Shown here: positions 12,999 to 17,449 of the stretch, one piece after another
Layout of the letters: the number at the start of each line of letters is the position of its first letter
Position numbering within the stretch: position 1 is the stretch's first letter
Assembly (NCBI GenBank): GCA_028284845.1
Contig: JANQQY010000591.1
Location: 1 to 17,449 of the forward strand
Length of the DNA stretch: 17,449 nucleotides
Reading direction: 5' to 3'
Origin: Spirochaetales bacterium
GTDB lineage: Bacteria > Spirochaetota > Spirochaetia > DSM-27196 > SLST01
Translations under genes and position numbers: made by a program
Notes under the pieces: model-generated
Seen by the model: only the letters and a program-made list of their open reading frames with translations
Databases searched by the model: none
What the model was told of the DNA's origin: nothing

Positions 12999-13045
12999 AG
13001 GACGGGCATTCTACCCGCGCGCGTACCGTCCGGGAAGAGGGCCGG

Positions 13046-14283
<1,238 letters not shown>

Positions 14284-14287
<4 letters not shown>

Positions 14288-14925
14288 TCCTCGTCTCGGT
14301 AGAATACCTTGTCTACAACGCCGTATTCTACTGCTTCGGCAGCGTCCATAAAGCGGTCGCGCTCCATGTCCTCAGCAACTTCGTCCTCTGTTTTGCCGGT
14401 GTGCTTCGCGAAGTAGGTGGTGAGCATCTTCTTCAGCCGAACAATCTCTCGCGCCTGAATACCGATGTCGGTGGCCTGTCCCTGGACACCGCCCCACGGC
14501 TGGTGTGTCATCACGCGCGCCGACGGCAGGATAAATCGCTTTCCGGCCGCTCCGGCGGCGAGCAGGATCGCTCCCATGCTGGCAGCTTGGCCGACGCAGA
14601 TAGTCATCACGTCCGGCTTGATGTACTGCATTGCGTCATAGATGGCGAGTCCGGATGTCACCGACCCTCCGGGAGTATTGATGTAGAGGCTGACATCCTT
14701 GTCCGGGTCCTGGCTCTCGCAGTAGAGCAGCTGAGCAATCACGATGTCGGCGTTCATGTCATCGATCTGATTGTCCAAGAAGATGATTCGATCCTTGAGC
14801 AGCCGGTCAAAGATTGAGTAGCCAATCATGCCACCGCTCTCGCCGCGCTCAAGCACTGAGGGCATCGTCCAAACTGACTTCTCTGTCTCTCGCATCATAG
14901 GAGCATTGTCGTTGATGTTATTCAT
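14284..14925 (-). CDS. clpP: ClpP, proteolytic subunit of the Clp protease
   Basis: A 213-residue serine peptidase that forms the 14-mer chamber used by ClpX. Catalytic triad visible: S116 in GQAASMGA, H141 in MTHQPWGG, D190 in ERDRFMDAAEAVEYG. Substrate-site TPGGSVTSG (about 84-92). The first about 30 residues include a propeptide-like N-terminus; an internal start near M10/M11 is possible, but the ATG at 14925 has GAGG 4 nt upstream. It follows tig by 17 nt. Confidence 0.98.
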
Positions 14926-14942
14926 AGATCCTCGGGCTGAAA

Positions 14943-16295
14943 TTAGTCATTGCCCCCAACCACGTCCACATAGCTCATCTTCTCGCCCTTCTTTGTCTTG
15001 GTCTCTTCCAGCAGGGCGTCGAAGAGTTTGCGTTCGCGAACCTCTCGCTTGAGGTAGTCCATCATGTTCTGGCTCTCGTAGTACTGCTTGAGTTGATCCT
15101 TCGTCGCTCCGCCGCTCTCAGCCTGGCGATCGAGGTCGGCTTCCACCTCTTCGTCTGAGACTTCAATCTCTTCGAGTTCGAGCATCTTCTGGACGGCAAG
15201 TTGCCCGCGAATGCGAGTCACGGCGCCTTCGCGCCACTCGTCCATCAGGGTCTCCTTGGTTCGGTCCTGGCCCTTCAGCAGGCCGAGCACCTGTTCTTCG
15301 GTCGCGCGGAACTGCTGCACGAAGTTCTGCCAGGAGTTCTCAAGCTCGGCCTGGACCATCGACTCCGGTACATCGATCTTCGCCTCCTCAACGACCTTCT
15401 CCACGAGGCTGTTCACCTTCATCTGGCGCAGTCTTGATTCGAGCGTTCGCTCCAGCCGATCCTTGATGCTCTTCTTGAGGTCATCCAGCGTCTCGTATTC
15501 GTCGCTGATGTCCTGGGCAAGATCGTCATCCGCCTCCGGAACCTGCCTCTCTTTGATCGCCTTCAGGGTGATCTTTAGCTTCTTCGATGATCCGGCGAGC
15601 TCCTCGTTCTCGAAGTCGTCTTCGTAGGTCTTGTCAACGGTTTTCTCTGCTTCGATCGCCATTCCCAGGACATCGTCGTCAATCTTGTAGAGGTTGTAGC
15701 CGGAGCCCTGCGTGAAGACAAAATCTTCGCGTTTTGTCTCCTCGATCTCATTGCCTTCCGCATCCACCTCGCAGTAGTCGACAGTCACGATATTGCCCGC
15801 TTCAACGACGCCTTCTTCCTTGTCGATGACGACCGCATTTTGTTCCTGGAGGGCGGTCAGCTCGCGCTCCTCATCCTCTTTCTTGACAGCAACCTGAGGA
15901 ACTTCGATCTGGAGACCTTTATACTCTCCCAACTCGATGTCGGGATAGATGTCGTAGAGGACCGAGTAGGTAAGATCCTTGGTCACGTCAAAGTCAAGTT
16001 CACCGTCAAGTGTCGGCTGCGAGTAGGGAAGGGGCTTCTCCTCGATCTCTTCAAACGCGGCTCGGAGGCTGTCCTCAACGACCTGCTGTGACGCCTCGAA
16101 CTGAATCGATTCACCAAACTTTCGCTCGAGCACATTGGCCGGCACGTGGCCCTTGCGGAAGCCCTTGATCTGGGCTGACTTCGCATACTTTGAGAGTAGC
16201 TTCTTGTACTGGTCCTGAAGCTTCTCCTGACCGACGGTAATCGTCAGTCGTACTGAGGCGTTTTCAAGGCGCTCGACCTTCTTTTCTTTGATCAA
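14943..16295 (-). CDS. tig: trigger factor, ribosome-associated chaperone
   Basis: A 450-residue chaperone that binds nascent chains at the ribosome exit. The N-terminal ribosome-binding domain has the signature GFRKGHVP (45-52); a PPIase (FKBP-like) domain spans about 160-250 and a long helical C-terminal chaperone domain about 260-435. Length is standard. The frame is open further upstream, but the family N-terminus (VERLENASVRLTITV) and AAGGA 7 nt upstream point to a TTG start at 16295. First gene of the tig-clpP-clpX operon, which joins folding and degradation. It follows a tRNA operon with a strong terminator, so it needs its own promoter in about 16300-16400, where I found no clear consensus. 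Confidence 0.97.
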   Translation of the reverse strand: MIKEKKVERLENASVRLTITVGQEKLQDQYKKLLSKYAKSAQIKGFRKGHVPANVLERKFGESIQFEASQQVVEDSLRAAFEEIEEKPLPYSQPTLDGELDFDVTKDLTYSVLYDIYPDIELGEYKGLQIEVPQVAVKKEDEERELTALQEQNAVVIDKEEGVVEAGNIVTVDYCEVDAEGNEIEETKREDFVFTQGSGYNLYKIDDDVLGMAIEAEKTVDKTYEDDFENEELAGSSKKLKITLKAIKERQVPEADDDLAQDISDEYETLDDLKKSIKDRLERTLESRLRQMKVNSLVEKVVEEAKIDVPESMVQAELENSWQNFVQQFRATEEQVLGLLKGQDRTKETLMDEWREGAVTRIRGQLAVQKMLELEEIEVSDEEVEADLDRQAESGGATKDQLKQYYESQNMMDYLKREVRERKLFDALLEETKTKKGEKMSYVDVVGGND

Positions 16296-16403
16296 GAGGA
16301 TGTCCTTCTGATGGGTTGCGGTTAAGAATAGTGAAATAACAATGAGCCGGAAAGAAGGTGCACGGCAACCATCGCGCCGCCACGAGACCCTCTCGTCCAG
16401 GCC

Positions 16404-16433
16404 AATAAAAAGGGCCGCGCTGACACGCGGCCC
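16404..16433 (-). terminator. intrinsic terminator of the tRNA operon
   Basis: GGGCCGCG-TGTCAG-CGCGGCCC, a perfect 8-bp stem (16412-16433), followed by TTTTTATT on the minus strand, 10 nt after the tRNA-Gly 3' end. Confidence 0.93.
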
Positions 16434-16442
16434 CAAAAAAAG

Positions 16443-16514
16443 AGCGGGAGACGGGATTCGAACCCGCGACATCTACCTTGGCAAGGTAGAGCTCTACCAC
16501 TGAGCTACTCCCGC
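16443..16514 (-). tRNA. tRNA-Gly (anticodon GCC)
   Basis: Acceptor GCGGGAG/CTCCCGC with discriminator T(U); D-arm GCTCAGTGGTAGAGC; anticodon stem CTACC/GGTAG, loop TTGCCAA; T-arm GCGGG-TTCGAAT-CCCGT. CCA not encoded. Last tRNA of the five-gene operon. Confidence 0.97.
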
Positions 16515-16554
16515 AGGAGTTTGTCTCGCAATGCGCCGCTTTGCGCCGCACCTA

Positions 16555-16636
16555 TGCGAGAGAAGGGACTTGAACCCTTACGCCCGAAGGCACCAGATCC
16601 TAAATCTGGCGCGTCTACCAATTCCGCCACTCTCGC
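16555..16636 (-). tRNA. tRNA-Leu (anticodon TAG)
   Basis: Acceptor GCGAGAG/CTCTCGC, discriminator A; Leu-type D-arm; anticodon stem CCAGA/TCTGG with loop TTTAGGA (TAG); long variable arm TGCCTTCGGGCG; T-arm AGGG-TTCAAGT-CCCT. CCA not encoded. Unlike tRNA-Leu(GAG), no copies of its 3' end follow it. Confidence 0.97.
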
Positions 16637-16659
16637 CTGACGCGCAGGGTCAAGATCTC

Positions 16660-16732
16660 TGAGCCGTGAAGGGTTCGAACCTTCGACCCGCAGATTAAGA
16701 GTCTGCTGCTCTACCAGCTGAGCTAACGGCCC
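16660..16732 (-). tRNA. tRNA-Lys (anticodon CTT)
   Basis: Acceptor GGGCCGT/ACGGCTC (one G-T pair), discriminator A; anticodon stem GCAGA/TCTGC with loop CTCTTAA (CTT, reads AAG); T-arm GAAGG-TTCGAAC-CCTTC. CCA not encoded. Confidence 0.97.
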
Positions 16733-16752
16733 GCATGAGGCAATGCCCCGAG

Positions 16753-16826
16753 TACACCCGGCAGGATTCGAACCTGCGACCTGCGGATTCGAAGTCCGAC
16801 GCTCTATCCAGCTGAGCTACGGGTGC
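16753..16826 (-). tRNA. tRNA-Arg (anticodon TCG)
   Basis: Acceptor GCACCCG/CGGGTGT (terminal G-T), discriminator A; D-arm GCTCAGCTGGATAGAGC; anticodon loop CTTCGAA (TCG, reads CGN); T-arm GCAGG-TTCGAAT-CCTGC. The anticodon stem TCGGA/TCCGC has a T-C mismatch at 27-43. CCA not encoded. Confidence 0.95.
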
Positions 16827-16912
16827 AGGTCCCGATACGATACGGAAGGCACACCCAAAGGTCAATCCGCAGGGCGAGCCCTCGCTCGCAGCAAGCCTTC
16901 GTACGTTCTAAG

Positions 16913-16986
16913 GGTGGATGACGGGACTTGAACCCGCAACAACCAGAACCACAATCTGGTGCTCTACCGATTGAACTACATCCACC
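16913..16986 (-). tRNA. tRNA-His (anticodon GTG)
   Basis: Acceptor GTGGATG/CATCCAC; discriminator C73 with an encoded G at -1 (16986), the identity pair of bacterial tRNA-His; anticodon stem CCAGA/TCTGG with loop TTGTGGT (GTG); T-arm GCGGG-TTCAAGT-CCCGT. First tRNA of the operon. Confidence 0.96.
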
Positions 16987-16998
16987 GCGGAGAGCCGT

Positions 16999-17027
16999 AA
17001 TCTGTCCAAACATCAATCTGATGTCAA
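16999..17027 (-). promoter_or_regulatory. possible second promoter of the tRNA operon
   Basis: Perfect TTGACA (17022-17027), 17-bp spacer, but a poor -10 CAGATT (16999-17004). The predicted start would be 5-6 nt before tRNA-His. Likely weaker than the upstream promoter. Confidence 0.4.
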
Positions 17028-17046
17028 GACCTCGAGCTCACCGATG

Positions 17047-17075
17047 AGTATAGACCGGCCGCCTGTGGCTGCCAA
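17047..17075 (-). promoter_or_regulatory. main promoter of the His-Arg-Lys-Leu-Gly tRNA operon
   Basis: TTGGCA (17070-17075), 17-bp spacer, TATACT (17047-17052). The predicted start is near 17040, leaving a leader of about 54 nt that contains the second TTGACA element. Confidence 0.7.
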
Positions 17076-17108
17076 GGAAAAAGGAACCATCGCGGTTGGA
17101 GTGCCGGA

Positions 17109-17114
17109 TATAAT
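17109..17114 (+). promoter_or_regulatory. TATAAT -10 element 6 nt before the membrane-protein start
   Basis: Perfect TATAAT, then AAGGAT and a GTG. The AAGGA is only 1 nt from the GTG, too close for a normal ribosome binding site, while the 6-nt gap puts the predicted transcription start on the GTG. The -35 region (about 17086-17091) is poor. Confidence 0.45.
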
Positions 17115-17120
17115 AAGGAT

Positions 17121-17449
17121 GTGCTGACCATCGGCCCGATCCTCGTTCGATACTTCGAAGCGTCACTCATCGTGCTCGCGATCGTTCTCGCCGTGCTCCT
17201 CTACGCCCATCGTCGGCCCGGGCTCTTCGTTTGGATAGGCGCGCTCGCGATGGCGCTCCTCGCGGTTCACCTCTACCTGGAAGCGGGGCGTTGGCAGATG
17301 ATCGGCCTCTACGCCGTTGTATTCATCGGCGGCTTCTGGCTCGCACTACCGGTCCGCAAGGCGTATCGCGCCGGTGGCCTCATCGCACGGATCCTCTTCT
17401 CCATCGTCACCGCGGCTGCGGTTGCCGGTCCGATTCTTGTTCCCCTACC
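17121..17449 (+). CDS. membrane protein, N-terminal part only (3' end cut by window)
   Basis: Hand translation from a GTG at 17121 is open to the window edge (109 full codons). It shows four hydrophobic segments: about 15-28 (LIVLAIVLAVLLYA), 35-51 (FVWIGALAMALLAVHLY), 57-75 (QMIGLYAVVFIGGFWLALP) and 85-106 (LIARILFSIVTAAAVAGPILVP), with basic residues at the loops (HRR, RKAYR). The last hydrophobic helix followed by a proline resembles the membrane anchor of some bacterial alpha/beta hydrolases related to PAF acetylhydrolase, but the catalytic part would lie outside the window, so this is only a suggestion. Divergent from the tRNA operon. Confidence 0.65.
   Translation, partial: MLTIGPILVRYFEASLIVLAIVLAVLLYAHRRPGLFVWIGALAMALLAVHLYLEAGRWQMIGLYAVVFIGGFWLALPVRKAYRAGGLIARILFSIVTAAAVAGPILVPL

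Noticed and set aside
12999..13045. Attenuator-like hairpin (GGACGG...CCGTCC) spanning the argF start
   Set aside because: The stem is 6 bp with a 20-nt loop and no leader peptide, arginine codons or ARG-box-like palindrome was seen; it could be chance in GC-rich DNA.
16264..16551. 95-aa minus-strand frame and long N-terminal extension of trigger factor reaching 16472
   Set aside because: They run through tRNA-Gly and the terminator; the TTG at 16295 with a good ribosome binding site fits the family N-terminus.

Overview
The window looks like a chromosomal segment of a free-living, moderately GC-rich bacterium. I think a spirochaete (Spirochaetales) is most likely, from the mix of chemotaxis-linked signalling genes, the divergent sigma-like protein and the general gene style, but no 16S or other lineage-fixing marker is present. 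Nearly everything lies on the minus strand. The exceptions are a small coiled-coil ORF (5054-5278), ppa (8276-8848) and a membrane-protein start at the right edge.

Layout, left to right. (1) 1-4977, minus strand: a five-gene signalling cluster. In transcription order it holds a periplasmic-sensor/PAS/HisKA_2 kinase, a soluble REC-PAS-HisKA_3 kinase, a NarL-type regulator (4-bp overlap with the kinase), a stand-alone receiver, and a CheW protein cut by the window edge. (2) 5054-6503: a small coiled-coil protein convergent with an Eis-like acetyltransferase. (3) 6593-6963: tRNA-Leu(GAG) with its promoter, followed by tandem 67-bp repeats of the tRNA 3' end and an intrinsic terminator. (4) 7037-8196: a MarR regulator and wrbA, probably one redox-response unit, with an AT-rich operator region. 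(5) 8276-10496: ppa convergent with rdgB, and a sigma-70-like protein preceded by a good sigma-54 (-24/-12) match. (6) 10565-12037: nrnA with a small exported protein of unknown function. (7) 12042-12998: argF. (8) 13046-16295: the classic tig-clpP-clpX protein-quality-control operon. (9) 16412-17075: a His-Arg-Lys-Leu-Gly tRNA operon with promoter and terminator. (10) 17121-end: the N-terminus of a membrane protein.

Two things stand out. First, the tRNA-Leu trailer carries repeated copies of the tRNA's own 3' end. Each copy has an enlarged T-loop that forms a hairpin with compensatory base changes, and the transcript ends in a terminator. This is reminiscent in design of the E. coli tyrT repeat locus. 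Second, several genes without a Shine-Dalgarno sequence have a -10-like hexamer placed exactly 6 nt before the start codon, which suggests leaderless mRNAs. All functional calls rest on motif reading; no database search was run.
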